Source: Roseitranquillus sp963709765
Lineage (GTDB): Bacteria; Pseudomonadota; Alphaproteobacteria; Rhodobacterales; Rhodobacteraceae
Assembly: GCA_963709765.1 (NCBI GenBank)
Contig: CAVPXL010000007.1
Span: 124,001-188,000, forward strand
DNA length: 64,000 nucleotides
Reading direction: 5' to 3'
The notes under the pieces were generated by a model. It had not been told where the DNA came from and did not search any database. It saw nothing but the letters and a program-made list of their open reading frames with translations. Position 1 is the first letter of the stretch. Each line of letters starts with the position of its first letter. The position numbers and the translations under genes are program-made. Of the stretch, positions 43,712-52,129 are shown in pieces.

Positions 43712-43739
43712 AGCCTGCCAACCTCTCGGTCGGCAGGCT
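43712..43739. repeat. Inverted repeat near the right end of the insertion sequence
   Basis: AGCCTGCC and GGCAGGCT form an 8-bp stem around a 12-nt loop, 7 bp inside the right terminal repeat. It might block readthrough from outside into the transposase, or act in end recognition. Confidence 0.4.
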
Positions 43740-43745
43740 GTCAGG

Positions 43746-43775
43746 GCTCGTGTCCTACAGTGCGGAATGGCTCCC
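43746..43775 (-). repeat. Right terminal inverted repeat of the insertion sequence
   Basis: The reverse complement begins GGGAGCCATTCCG and ends TGTAGGACACGAGC, pairing with 40970-40999. Confidence 0.8.
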
Positions 43776-43838
43776 AAGTGGGCGGGGGCAGCTCGGGCCA
43801 AAGGGACAGTCGTCCCTGGTATCCCGATCGGCTCCGGC

Positions 43839-44495
43839 TCAGGGGGTGTCGCCGGGGCCGGGCCCGCGCTTGTCGCCGGTGACCATGGCGCGGGCGAGGT
43901 TCTCGTGATGCCGGAACGACGCCAGCACCACCCCGCCGACATGCAGCGCCACCAGCAGCAGCATCAGGTTGGCGAAGACCTCGTGCAGCTCCTCGAGCCC
44001 CACTCCGCCGCTCTCGCCGTATGCGCCGGCCTCGTCGGCCCGGGCGGACGCCACGATCTGCGGCATCTCGGGCAGCATCGCCACGCGCGAAGGTTCGGCC
44101 ATGAGCCAGCCTGTCAGCGCCGTGCCCGAGAGTGTCACGAGCAGCGCCACGATCATGGCGGCGCCTGCCGGGTTGTGGCCGAGATAGCGCCGCTCCTTCC
44201 CCCGCACCATGTCGCCCAGATATGACAGCGTAGCGCGGGGACCCTTCAAGAACTGGGCGAAGCGCGCATATCGGCCTCCGACCAGCCCCCAGACAAGCCG
44301 GAACGCGACGAGACCCGCGACCACGTAGCCCGCGATCTCGTGGATGGTGGACAACTCCTCCGCGGTCAGCCAGGCCACCGTGAAGGCGGCAACGAGGCTC
44401 CAGTGAAAAAGGCGCACAAGCGGATCCCAGACCCGCACCTTGCCGGGCGCGCTTGTTTCCATCTGCGGTGCCTCATTTGTGGCGGTATCAGTCAT
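43839..44495 (-). CDS. Cytochrome b561 family protein
   Basis: A 218-residue membrane dihaem cytochrome b. Typical features: VWDPLVRLFHWSLVAAFTVA with a haem His, ELSTIHEIAGYVVAGLVAFR, and the late helix LEELHEVFANLMLLLVALHV with more His ligands. It can move electrons between quinones or soluble proteins and the periplasm. The start at 44495 (MTDTATNEAPQ) overlaps the PepSY gene by 8 bp. Before the insertion sequence arrived it probably ran directly into the Asp-rich protein gene. Confidence 0.9.
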   Translation of the reverse strand: MTDTATNEAPQMETSAPGKVRVWDPLVRLFHWSLVAAFTVAWLTAEELSTIHEIAGYVVAGLVAFRLVWGLVGGRYARFAQFLKGPRATLSYLGDMVRGKERRYLGHNPAGAAMIVALLVTLSGTALTGWLMAEPSRVAMLPEMPQIVASARADEAGAYGESGGVGLEELHEVFANLMLLLVALHVGGVVLASFRHHENLARAMVTGDKRGPGPGDTP

Positions 44496-44817
44496 CGTCG
44501 CCTCCCTCGCGGTCGCGGCCCTGATCCTGTTTCGGACGATCCTCATCTTCGCCCTCGTATTCCAGCTCGATCACCTGAAGCGTGGCGGGATGAACCGTCA
44601 CCTCGATCTGGCGACCCTCGGCGTCGCGTCCGTTGATCTCGTAGCAGCCGTCGTCGATCTTGATGCGGCGCACAGTCCAGCCGTTCTCTTCGGCCAGCCG
44701 CGCAATGGCATGCCGTGGCTGCCAGTCCGTCATCGGAACGAAGCAATCGTCGTCCGCCAGAGCCACCCCGGCCGGGAAGCCCGCGAGAAAGCCGATAATT
44801 GTCAATGCTTTCTTCAT
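44488..44817 (-). CDS. PepSY domain secreted protein
   Basis: A 109-residue protein: signal peptide MKKALTIIGFLAGFPAGVAL (processing near ALA-DD), then a PepSY domain (WQPRHAIARLAEENGWTVRR, GCYEINGRDAEGRQIEVTVH, ELEYEGEDE) and an acidic tail. Such proteins commonly precede a cytochrome b561 and a QseBC/PmrAB-like two-component system. It is the first gene of the leftward operon and is divergent from the response regulator. Confidence 0.88.
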   Translation of the reverse strand: MKKALTIIGFLAGFPAGVALADDDCFVPMTDWQPRHAIARLAEENGWTVRRIKIDDGCYEINGRDAEGRQIEVTVHPATLQVIELEYEGEDEDRPKQDQGRDREGGDDD

Positions 44818-44899
44818 GAGCCAAACTCCTCGCTGCGGCCATCTCGATGCACTCGATGCGCGGCGAAGCTGACAGGAGCCTGAAGCGCCTGGGCTGGCA

Positions 44900-44918
44900 G
44901 CGTCAGCTTTGCGTCAGC
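44900..44918. promoter_or_regulatory. Direct repeats, putative OmpR-family response regulator box
   Basis: GCGTCAGC-TTT-GCGTCAGC, two 8-bp direct repeats with an 11-bp period, in the divergent region between the PepSY gene and the response regulator gene. A period of about one helical turn is the usual layout of OmpR/PhoB-family sites. Autoregulation and control of the redox operon are inferred. Confidence 0.55.
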
Positions 44919-44962
44919 CGGACGGATGATGGAGGGTCATCGGGAAAGGGTCGAAACCAGCC

Positions 44963-45622
44963 ATGCGCATCCTGCTGATCGAGGACGATACGGTTCTGGG
45001 CGCCGCCGTGCGTGACCAGATCGCCAGCGACGGCCAGTCGGTGGACTGGGTCACGCGGCTGGATGCGGCAGGGGATGCCATGGCCGGGGCCTCCTACGAT
45101 CTGGTGCTGCTCGACCTGATGCTGCCGGACGGCCGCGGTATCGGCTTCCTGAAGGGCGCGCGCGCGCGGGGCGACGTGACGCCGGTGATCATCCTGACCG
45201 CGCTCGACCAGGTATCAGACCGGATCGAAGGGCTGAACGCCGGCGCTGACGACTATCTCGTGAAGCCGTTCGATCTTTCCGAACTGTCGGCGCGGATCGG
45301 CTCTGTCGCGCGGCGCTACTCCGGCAATCCCAACCCGATCGTCACCCATGGGTCACTCGAGATCGACCTCGCCGCACGCAGCATCCGCCGTGACGGCAAG
45401 CCGGTCCAGTTGACCGCCCGCGAGTGGGCCCTCTTCGAGGCGTTCCTCTCCCGCCCTGGCCAGCTTCTGTCCAGGGCGCAGCTGGAGGACAAGCTTTATG
45501 CCTTCGACTCCGAGATCGAGAGCAACACGATCGAGGTCCATGTCAGCCGGCTGCGCAAGAAGCTCGGGCCGCAGGTCATCGAGACAGAGCGCGGCATGGG
45601 CTACCGCCTGGGCGCGCCATGA
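44963..45622 (+). CDS. OmpR-family response regulator
   Basis: A 219-residue two-component regulator: receiver domain (MRILLIEDDTVLGAAVRDQI, acceptor Asp in YDLVLLDLMLPDGRG, Lys in DDYLVKPFD) and a winged-helix output domain (LTAREWALFEAFLSRPGQLL, NTIEVHVSRLRKKLG). Resembles QseB/PmrA-type regulators. The kinase gene overlaps its stop by 4 bp. The divergent PepSY/cytochrome/flavin operon is the probable target. Confidence 0.95.
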   Translation: MRILLIEDDTVLGAAVRDQIASDGQSVDWVTRLDAAGDAMAGASYDLVLLDLMLPDGRGIGFLKGARARGDVTPVIILTALDQVSDRIEGLNAGADDYLVKPFDLSELSARIGSVARRYSGNPNPIVTHGSLEIDLAARSIRRDGKPVQLTAREWALFEAFLSRPGQLLSRAQLEDKLYAFDSEIESNTIEVHVSRLRKKLGPQVIETERGMGYRLGAP

Positions 45623-46983
45623 GGCTGCCGCGCAGCCTTCAGGCCCGTCTCGGGTTGTCCCTTGGCATTCTGCTGACGGTCCTGTGGATTGCCGCCGCTT
45701 CTGTGACGACCCTGATCTTGCGGCAGGAAATGGACGAAATCTTCGACTTCGCACTCCAGGAGACGGCACAGCGCCTTCTGCCGCTTGCCGTTGTCGATAT
45801 CGTCGGCCGAGATGACGACGGAATCGCCCAACGCCTCGGGGTGATCCGCGAGCACGACGAGTTCTTCACGTACATCGTCCGCGACGCGCAGGGGCGCATC
45901 CTGCTGCAATCGCACTCCGCAGATCCGGCGGTCTTTCCGGCCTATGACGGGCCGGGCTTCCGACAGACCGCAACCCACAGGCTCTACAACGACGACGCGC
46001 TGCAAGGCAGCATCCGGATCACGATCGCCGAACCGCTTGAGCACCGGGAGATGGTTGCGCGCGAAATCCAGATCGGTCTCGGGTGGCCGCTTCTGATCGT
46101 GATCCCTGTTGCCCTGCTTGCCATCATACTCGCGGTGCGGGCGAGTCTCGGATCATTGCGCCGCTTTCGGGAGCGGCTGGAGGCGCGCGATGCGCGTGAT
46201 TTGTCACCCGTTCCGGCAGAGGATGTTCCTGCCGAAATCGCGCCGATGGCGGGCACCCTGAACGATCTGCTGGTGCGCCTGAAAGAGGCCTTCGAGGCCG
46301 AACGCAGCTTCGCCGCCAATGCCGCGCACGAATTGCGAACGCCGGTCGCAGGCGCCATTGCCCAGGCGCAGCGTCTTCAGTCTGAAACCTCCGATCCCGC
46401 CGCCGGGGCGCGGGCGGCTGAAATCGAGGGCACGCTCAAGCGACTTGCGCGGTTGTCCGAACGCCTCATGCAGCTCGCGCGGGCCGAAGGCGGACAGCTT
46501 CGCCAGGACCGAACCTCGGATCTGAGACCCGTCGCACGCGTCGTGGTCGAGGATATCGCCCGCGCGGGAGCGCCTGAGCGCATCGCGCTGGGGTTGCCGG
46601 AGACACCGGTGATGTCGGACCTCGATCCGGACGCCTTCGGGATATTGTGTCGAAACCTGGTGGAGAACGCCCTGCGTCACGGCTCGGACTCCGCCCCGGT
46701 CGAGGTGACCCTGACATCGGATGGACAGTTGATCGTTGCGAACCAAGGGCCCGTCCTGTCGCCCGACACTCTGGACCGTCTGACGGCCCGCTTCGAGCGC
46801 GCGGGTGCAAGCACTGACGGCAGCGGACTGGGCCTCGCCATCGTTGCCGCCATTGCCGAGCGCATCGGGAGCCCGCTGATACTTACATCACCGCGTCCGG
46901 GCGCGTCCTCGGGATTTCAAGCCTCCGTCAAGCTGCCGACGGATGTTTCGAATGCATCCACGCACACCTCCGCAACGCGTTGA
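45619..46983 (+). CDS. Sensor histidine kinase
   Basis: A 454-residue membrane kinase: helix at about 10-35 (LSLGILLTVLWIAAASVTTL), a periplasmic sensor of about 130 residues, second helix (WPLLIVIPVALLAIILAVRA), then HisKA with the phosphorylated His in FAANAAHELRTPVAG and an HATPase domain (NLVENALRHGS, GSGLGLAIVAAIAERIG). The signal is unknown; redox state or metal is suggested by context. Confidence 0.94.
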   Translation: MRLPRSLQARLGLSLGILLTVLWIAAASVTTLILRQEMDEIFDFALQETAQRLLPLAVVDIVGRDDDGIAQRLGVIREHDEFFTYIVRDAQGRILLQSHSADPAVFPAYDGPGFRQTATHRLYNDDALQGSIRITIAEPLEHREMVAREIQIGLGWPLLIVIPVALLAIILAVRASLGSLRRFRERLEARDARDLSPVPAEDVPAEIAPMAGTLNDLLVRLKEAFEAERSFAANAAHELRTPVAGAIAQAQRLQSETSDPAAGARAAEIEGTLKRLARLSERLMQLARAEGGQLRQDRTSDLRPVARVVVEDIARAGAPERIALGLPETPVMSDLDPDAFGILCRNLVENALRHGSDSAPVEVTLTSDGQLIVANQGPVLSPDTLDRLTARFERAGASTDGSGLGLAIVAAIAERIGSPLILTSPRPGASSGFQASVKLPTDVSNASTHTSATR

Positions 46984-47235
46984 ACAGAGCGTTTAGGGCG
47001 AAAGGGCAAGGCCAGCGGCAGCCGTCCTTCTGCGCCAGCGAAATTGCGAGGAAGATCATCGAGATCGGGATCTCGGCCGCTTCGTACATGATTTCGCAAA
47101 ACTGCGGCGGTGAAGATCGCGCGAAAGACGTTGATGTCGTCAAGAGAGGGGCCAAGACGCCGGCCTCCGACGCCCCCAAGCGTCAGCCTCCTGCCGGTCG
47201 GGTTGCATCGCTGCATTCCTGCGATGACGTCCGCG

Positions 47236-49230
47236 CTACGGCAACGCGACGACGGTGGGCCCCGCACCGGCGATCGCCGCCACGCTCGCCCCCAGCACGG
47301 GGCGGGGGATTGTTGCCTGCTCTGCGGCCGTGTCGTCGTTCATCCAGTAAAGAGGATCCTCCACGGCGATGGTGCCGACGAAGACGACCCTGCCATCGGG
47401 CGACCGATAGCCGCTCCGCCAGAACCGGGCGTGCATCCTGCCCGCCTCGTTGGGCATGGAATACCCGAGGTCGTTCGGGCGGCCGTCCCAATATGTGGGA
47501 AAGACCAGGGGCACCGGCGCAGCACTCCCCCTCCAGTATGCCATTGCCCCGCGCACGAGCCGCGTCGGGCCCGGGGTCGGCGCCGCTTGCCAGCCCGCGG
47601 CGGCCATCGCCTCGGCAAGCGCGTCGCGACCGGTCGCCTGGACGAGGACATTGATCTGCTGTCGGTCCGCGCCAAGCATGGTCTGGGTCATCCGGGGCAG
47701 TGTGCCGGACGCGAAAAGCGCCTGCGCGTCGGCAATCGTCGCGCGCAGTGGAGTAACCGGCAGGTTGAGCGGCCTGGACACGATGGAGGCCACCGCGACG
47801 GCGCAGACGAGGGCAAGACCCACGGTGGCCGCCGCCGTCTTGGCCCGCGTCCTCGACGCAATGGGGGGTGCGCCGGCGCGATCCTGCCGCCAGGCGCAGA
47901 ATGCGACACCGAGGATCAGCCAGAGAGCCCCGACGAGGTATCCGTTGAGCACGTCCGAAAGGTAGTGCTCGATGAGATAGACCCGGCTTAGCCCGATCAG
48001 GAAGGCGACGGTGACTGCGGCGACGGCCGCCACCGACGACGAAAGAAGGCGCGTCCGCCACGCCAGGTAGAAGAGCATCCCCCAGATCGCGACGGACGCT
48101 GCGGCGTGCCCGCTCGGGAAACTGCCCGATGTCTCGGCGAAGTATCCCAGGAGCGAGCGCGGGCGGCCGAAGAAGCTCTTCAGCAGCGTCACCGTGATCT
48201 GGTTTCCGATCACCGTGATCCAGAGCCCGGTCAGGAGCTCGAAGCGACGCAGGGAGAGGAGCGCTGCGCTGGCGCCGAGCAACAGGACGGCGACCACCCT
48301 CCACCCGCCGAACTGGGTGATCCAGCCGAAGGCGGCGACCAGTCGCGGATCGCGAAGCACATAGAGCAGGTTGGCGAGCCGGTCGTCGAGCGTCGCGCCC
48401 GTCCCGGCGCTCATGAAGTCGTAGACCGAGTCGAGGTAGACCCCGAAAAGATAGAGAAAGAGGACAGCGAGGACGGTCGCGGTCAGGCCGAAGAACTCGG
48501 CCGTCTCGAACCGCGCCAGGACCAGAGCGGAGAGACGTGGGTATCGCGCCGCGAGGCGTCGGACGGGCCGGCTGTAGAACAGGTGTCGCAGCCCTGCCTG
48601 AACGATCGCGAAGACGAGGGGAAGCGCGCGACGGATGCGGCCCGCGATGAACCACAGGAGCGCAAGGACCCCGAGGACGCCCGCCGAGAACGCCAGGAGA
48701 CGTGGAGCGGCGGCCCCGAGCGTCCCCAGCGCTCCGCTCGCGACGTACCCGATGGCAGGGTGGACAAGCCCGTAGACCACGGCGCTGGTGGCGTTCCAGA
48801 GGATGAACCGGCGCCGATCCATTCCGGCAAGGGCGGCCGCGAACGGGACGAAAGCCGAGACCGGCCCGAGAAACCGGCCGACGAGGATGGCGAACCCGCC
48901 GCGTCGCGCCAGGAGCTCTCGTGCCCGCACTGCCTGGGCGGATGTGGCGAGGCCGCGCCGGTGCCCGAGGCCGCGCGCCGCGAGCCGTCCTGTATGGAAG
49001 CTGATCTCGCTTCCGACGAAAGTTCCGACAGCGACGAACCAGGCGAGATCGAAGAAGTCGATGACGCCCTGATGCACCAGAACCCCTCCGGCCAGCACGG
49101 CAAGCGAGCCGGGGACAATCAGCCCCGTCGGGACAACCGCCTCGAGCAGCGCGAAGAGCGCGATGATCCAGTAGGTCCAGACCCCGAGCGACTGGAATGA
49201 TGGCAGGAGTTGATCGAGCGAATGTGGCAC
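47236..49230 (-). CDS. DedA (SNARE-associated) - PAP2 phosphatase - LssY-like fusion membrane protein
   Basis: A 664-residue three-part protein. Residues 1 to about 200 are a DedA/VTT domain (EAVVPTGLIVPGSLAVLAGG, GRFLGPVSAFVPFAAALAGM). The middle holds a PAP2 acid-phosphatase domain with KSFFGRPRS, GSFPSGHAAASVAIWGM and LSRVYLIEHYLSDVLNGYLV. The C-terminus is an LssY-like extracytoplasmic domain (MSPNEAGRMHARFWRSGYRS-like region around 47430). It starts at GTG 49230 behind GGAAG. The role is probably dephosphorylation or scrambling of a lipid phosphate at the membrane. Confidence 0.88.
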   Translation of the reverse strand: MPHSLDQLLPSFQSLGVWTYWIIALFALLEAVVPTGLIVPGSLAVLAGGVLVHQGVIDFFDLAWFVAVGTFVGSEISFHTGRLAARGLGHRRGLATSAQAVRARELLARRGGFAILVGRFLGPVSAFVPFAAALAGMDRRRFILWNATSAVVYGLVHPAIGYVASGALGTLGAAAPRLLAFSAGVLGVLALLWFIAGRIRRALPLVFAIVQAGLRHLFYSRPVRRLAARYPRLSALVLARFETAEFFGLTATVLAVLFLYLFGVYLDSVYDFMSAGTGATLDDRLANLLYVLRDPRLVAAFGWITQFGGWRVVAVLLLGASAALLSLRRFELLTGLWITVIGNQITVTLLKSFFGRPRSLLGYFAETSGSFPSGHAAASVAIWGMLFYLAWRTRLLSSSVAAVAAVTVAFLIGLSRVYLIEHYLSDVLNGYLVGALWLILGVAFCAWRQDRAGAPPIASRTRAKTAAATVGLALVCAVAVASIVSRPLNLPVTPLRATIADAQALFASGTLPRMTQTMLGADRQQINVLVQATGRDALAEAMAAAGWQAAPTPGPTRLVRGAMAYWRGSAAPVPLVFPTYWDGRPNDLGYSMPNEAGRMHARFWRSGYRSPDGRVVFVGTIAVEDPLYWMNDDTAAEQATIPRPVLGASVAAIAGAGPTVVALP

Positions 49231-49771
49231 GTCGTGTTCTTCCGTAGAAGCGTGGGCCCCCGGTCGCCGCGAACCTGCGGGGCAACCCGAAGGCCGGACG
49301 CGGGCGTTACGCGTTCCTCCTCCGTCAGGAGTGGCCCCGCAAGGCGGTGAATGCCCGACACGCAATAGAGGAAAGGCGTCGCGACTGTCGAGATCAGCGC
49401 CGCGAAGACGGCGTCGCTCTTGAACGTCAGGTCTCAGACGAAACCGATGAGTGGCTGCATCTGTCAGGGCAAGCAGATGACGCGTCGGCCGCGACCCGGA
49501 TCATGGTTTGCCCGATGCTGAGGGCGGATTCCGGCGCATCGACGATCTCATCACCGACTCTGCGGAACGGATCCCCATGACCGGTATCGCCGCCTTTCCC
49601 AAGACAAAATTCTCAATCAACTGAGGTTGTCGGGCCCAACTCCGTCTGACCGTATGGCCATACGGCTCTGTCTTCCCGCCATCTGCCCGTGACCCGCCCC
49701 TTCGTGCTCCGTCGCGCGAGGGGCGGCTCCTTCGACCCATCCTCCCCGTCAGCCGGAGGAGGCTGTGCCGC
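49231..49771. other. Intergenic region with a 16-bp palindrome
   Basis: About 540 bp between two leftward genes. No convincing gene. A perfect palindrome, CCGTATGGCCATACGG, lies at 49650-49665, about 100 bp past the GGDEF gene stop; it could be an operator or part of a terminator. Confidence 0.4.
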
Positions 49772-51319
49772 TCAGCAAGGGCAGGACGTCAGAGGCGTTG
49801 GCTCCACCTTGTGCTCGAGCTGGGCTCTGCCGACCACCTGCGCTTCGACGTCGAGGTATGTGCCCGGCGTGTCTTCGGCCTTGGTGTAGACGTGCACAGT
49901 CGATCGGCCACGCGCTTTCGCCGCATAAAGCGCCAGGTCCGCGCGGACCACCAGCTCTTCACTGGTCTGCGCGTCGCGCGGAAAGACCGCCACGCCAAGG
50001 CTGACGCTCGGCTTGAACCGGATGCCGTCGATTTCCAGCGGCTCCTGAACTTCCCGAAGAAGTTCTTCGGCCTCGCACCTGATCCTCTCGTGCAAGTCCC
50101 GCCCCGACAGGATGGCCGCGAATTCGTCTCCGCCAATGCGCGCGGCCGTATCGCCGGTCGACATTTGCGACTGGATGCGCGCAGCCACCGCGATCAGGAG
50201 CTTGTCTCCGACCACGTGACCCTTCGTGTCGTTCACCTGCTTGAAATGATCGAGATCGATGAGGATCAGCCCGGCGTCGCCGTCGGACTTGGCGTAGTTC
50301 ACCGCTTCCTGGAGGTGTTCGTTGAAATACTGGCGATTTGCCAGGCCAGTAAGAGAATCGAAATGGGCGAAGTACTCCGCCCTGTTCTCGCCGCGTGCAT
50401 AGACCAGAAGGGTCACCGCCGCGAGCCATGCGACCACGATCGCGAGGAGCGCGAGGCGAAGACTCGTACTCATTATACCGGCATTCGAGAGAACGAGGGT
50501 CAGGTAGCAAAGCGCTATCGGCGCCGCAATTGCGGCCAGAAACAGCCGCCGCACCCGGCTCGAGCCGCTTCCGCGGCCGAGCAGGAGGGCGACCCATCCT
50601 TCTCCCGGCTGCGCCAGCAGGAAGGCCGAATGCAACAGAACGAAGCAGATTGCGGTGTGCAATGCCATCGCGTCGAAAAGGAAGACCTGGTACAGGTCTG
50701 ATGACCCGAACAGGTATCCCACGATCGCAATCCCGGCCAGGATGAGCCCCGCGGTCGCGCTCGCGACATAGGCGCGAGCGTTCCAGAGATGGCGGCTGAA
50801 CAAGGCTGCAAGACAATAGGCCGAAACGAAGACTTCGACTTCCGTTCCGAACGCCATGGCGTCTCCGTCGATCCAGATCGGCAGAGCGAGCTCGCCGAGC
50901 CCGGACGCGGTACCGCCCCATGACAGGCCGAAATTGATGATTGCGAACGCGGCTGCCGCACCGCTCAGGGCGAGCCCCGGAGCCGTCGCAAAGGCTGCCT
51001 CCATCCGGTGAAAGAGCAGAAGTCCCGTTCCCAGAAACAGGAAGCAGAGAGCCGTGCTCGGAACCATCGCAACATAGCCCGGCCAGATCCGCTTCAGGGG
51101 TTCGATCCCGCCCATCCACCCGACGAGCACGAATGAGGCGATGCAGACACAGGCAATGGCAAGCCACTCCGACCATTGTCTCGCGCGCTTGTCGATCCTG
51201 CGTCGCGCAGGAAGGAATGCCGGTGGCCCCAGATCTTGATCCAACGTAACCTCGTCCCTCTGCTTGCCAACAGCGTCTGCCCACCCGAAAATTTCGCGGT
51301 AAGAATGGCGGAGGCTCAA
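49772..51319 (-). CDS. Diguanylate cyclase (GGDEF) with multi-helix membrane sensor
   Basis: A 515-residue protein that would make cyclic di-GMP. Residues about 50-310 contain seven to eight hydrophobic helices (a MASE-like sensor); a GGDEF domain follows (DSLTGLANRQYFNEHL, IDLDHFKQVNDTKGHVVGDK, active site GGDEF at 396-400). The RxxD inhibitory site expected just before GGDEF is not seen (MSTGDTAARI), so product inhibition may be absent. No EAL domain. It stands alone. Confidence 0.94.
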   Translation of the reverse strand: MSLRHSYREIFGWADAVGKQRDEVTLDQDLGPPAFLPARRRIDKRARQWSEWLAIACVCIASFVLVGWMGGIEPLKRIWPGYVAMVPSTALCFLFLGTGLLLFHRMEAAFATAPGLALSGAAAAFAIINFGLSWGGTASGLGELALPIWIDGDAMAFGTEVEVFVSAYCLAALFSRHLWNARAYVASATAGLILAGIAIVGYLFGSSDLYQVFLFDAMALHTAICFVLLHSAFLLAQPGEGWVALLLGRGSGSSRVRRLFLAAIAAPIALCYLTLVLSNAGIMSTSLRLALLAIVVAWLAAVTLLVYARGENRAEYFAHFDSLTGLANRQYFNEHLQEAVNYAKSDGDAGLILIDLDHFKQVNDTKGHVVGDKLLIAVAARIQSQMSTGDTAARIGGDEFAAILSGRDLHERIRCEAEELLREVQEPLEIDGIRFKPSVSLGVAVFPRDAQTSEELVVRADLALYAAKARGRSTVHVYTKAEDTPGTYLDVEAQVVGRAQLEHKVEPTPLTSCPC

Positions 51320-51896
51320 CGTATAGTTGATGGAACGTCATGCATCTTGCCGGTGTTCCGCGCCTCAGACAGCGCACGGTGAGGCGCGTCACGGGGCAAC
51401 ACCGCTCCAGCCGCGCCTGCGACGAGTTCCCGCCTGGCGTGTGACTCCCGAAGAATGCGGAATCCTGCGGGTATGGGCAGTGTCCCGTTCGTCGTGTCGG
51501 AGGCCGGGCGTTGCACCTCCCACGTAGCGCAGGGTGACGCTGATGGCCTCCGCTCGAACGTGGACATTCGGCCCTACGCAGCCTCACTGAAACCGCAACG
51601 GGCATCGCCGATGCGCGATATCGGAGGCTCCGCACCGATGCCCATTGCTCACGCCGCCCCGAAAGGCAAGTCTCGACCTACCGTTCCAGCGGCCCGTGGT
51701 TGAGCGAAAGGGGTCAGGTCAACCGGGCCCAGGCCCGCCTTTGCGGACAGCAATTGCCCGCATGACCCGGACCAAGGCACGCCGCCTCGAACCGGACCTC
51801 AGATGTTTCTGTTGAGGACTTCCCTCAGTGTCGCCAGACGTCTCCTCATCTGGAGAACAGGCCAACTTCGGATCGCAAATGCTTCAGGGCAGCGGG
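51320..51896. other. Intergenic, no gene recognised
   Basis: About 580 bp upstream of the GGDEF gene, with no supported reading frame. It must contain that gene's promoter. A weak CCTCA-N10-TGAGG repeat lies near 51797-51816. Confidence 0.4.
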
Positions 51897-52126
51897 TCAA
51901 CGGCCCTCGATCCGGCTGATCGCCCCGTCGTCCAGGCGCGTGACCTCGAACTGCACGATGAAGCCGGAAGAGTTGACCATGTGGAAGACATGGAGCGCCT
52001 GCGTGGCGGCGTCGATCTCGCGATCGGCCAACAGATCCACGGCTCCATCGGGGCCGTGGATCCAGGCTTCGAAGGGTGTTTCAACCGTTTCCGCAACCTC
52101 GTGAAGCTTTGGCCGCGAAACCGTGG
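51897..52126 (-). pseudogene. Short conserved-looking frame, possible 3' remnant
   Basis: An open frame just after the hydrolase gene on the same strand (RPKLHEVAETVETPFEAWIH, QALHVFHMVNSSGFIVQFEV, then RLDDGAISRIEGR and a stop). Composition looks like real protein but there is no start codon before the hydrolase coding region, so it may be the tail of a lost gene. Family not recognised. Confidence 0.3.
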
Positions 52127-52129
52127 CGA

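Larger units (their letters stand above)
40970..43775 (-). mobile_element. Insertion sequence, about 2.8 kb, single large transposase
   Basis: Bounded by 30-bp imperfect terminal inverted repeats (25 of 30 matching) that begin GGGAGCCA and contain TGTAGGACACG. It encodes one 846-residue transposase on the minus strand. A 3-bp AAG flanks both ends (40967-40969 and 43776-43778), too short to be sure of a target duplication. It sits between the cytochrome b561 gene and the Asp-rich protein gene, splitting an otherwise co-directional operon. The region upstream of the transposase holds three strong palindromes. Confidence 0.8.

Noticed and set aside
40967..43778. AAG as a 3-bp target-site duplication of the insertion sequence
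   Set aside because: Three bases are expected by chance too often; without an empty site the duplication cannot be claimed.
43585..43908. Plus-strand 107-codon frame across the right end of the insertion sequence
   Set aside because: It runs through palindromes and the terminal repeat and out of the element, with no family features.
46980..47235. Short frames on both strands after the histidine kinase gene
   Set aside because: No start site, no recognisable domain, and they overlap the ends of flanking genes; likely non-coding spacer between convergent genes.
48106..49200. Plus-strand 364-codon frame opposite the DedA-PAP2 gene
   Set aside because: Antisense shadow of a well supported membrane protein; extremely Glu/Arg/Asp-rich composition.
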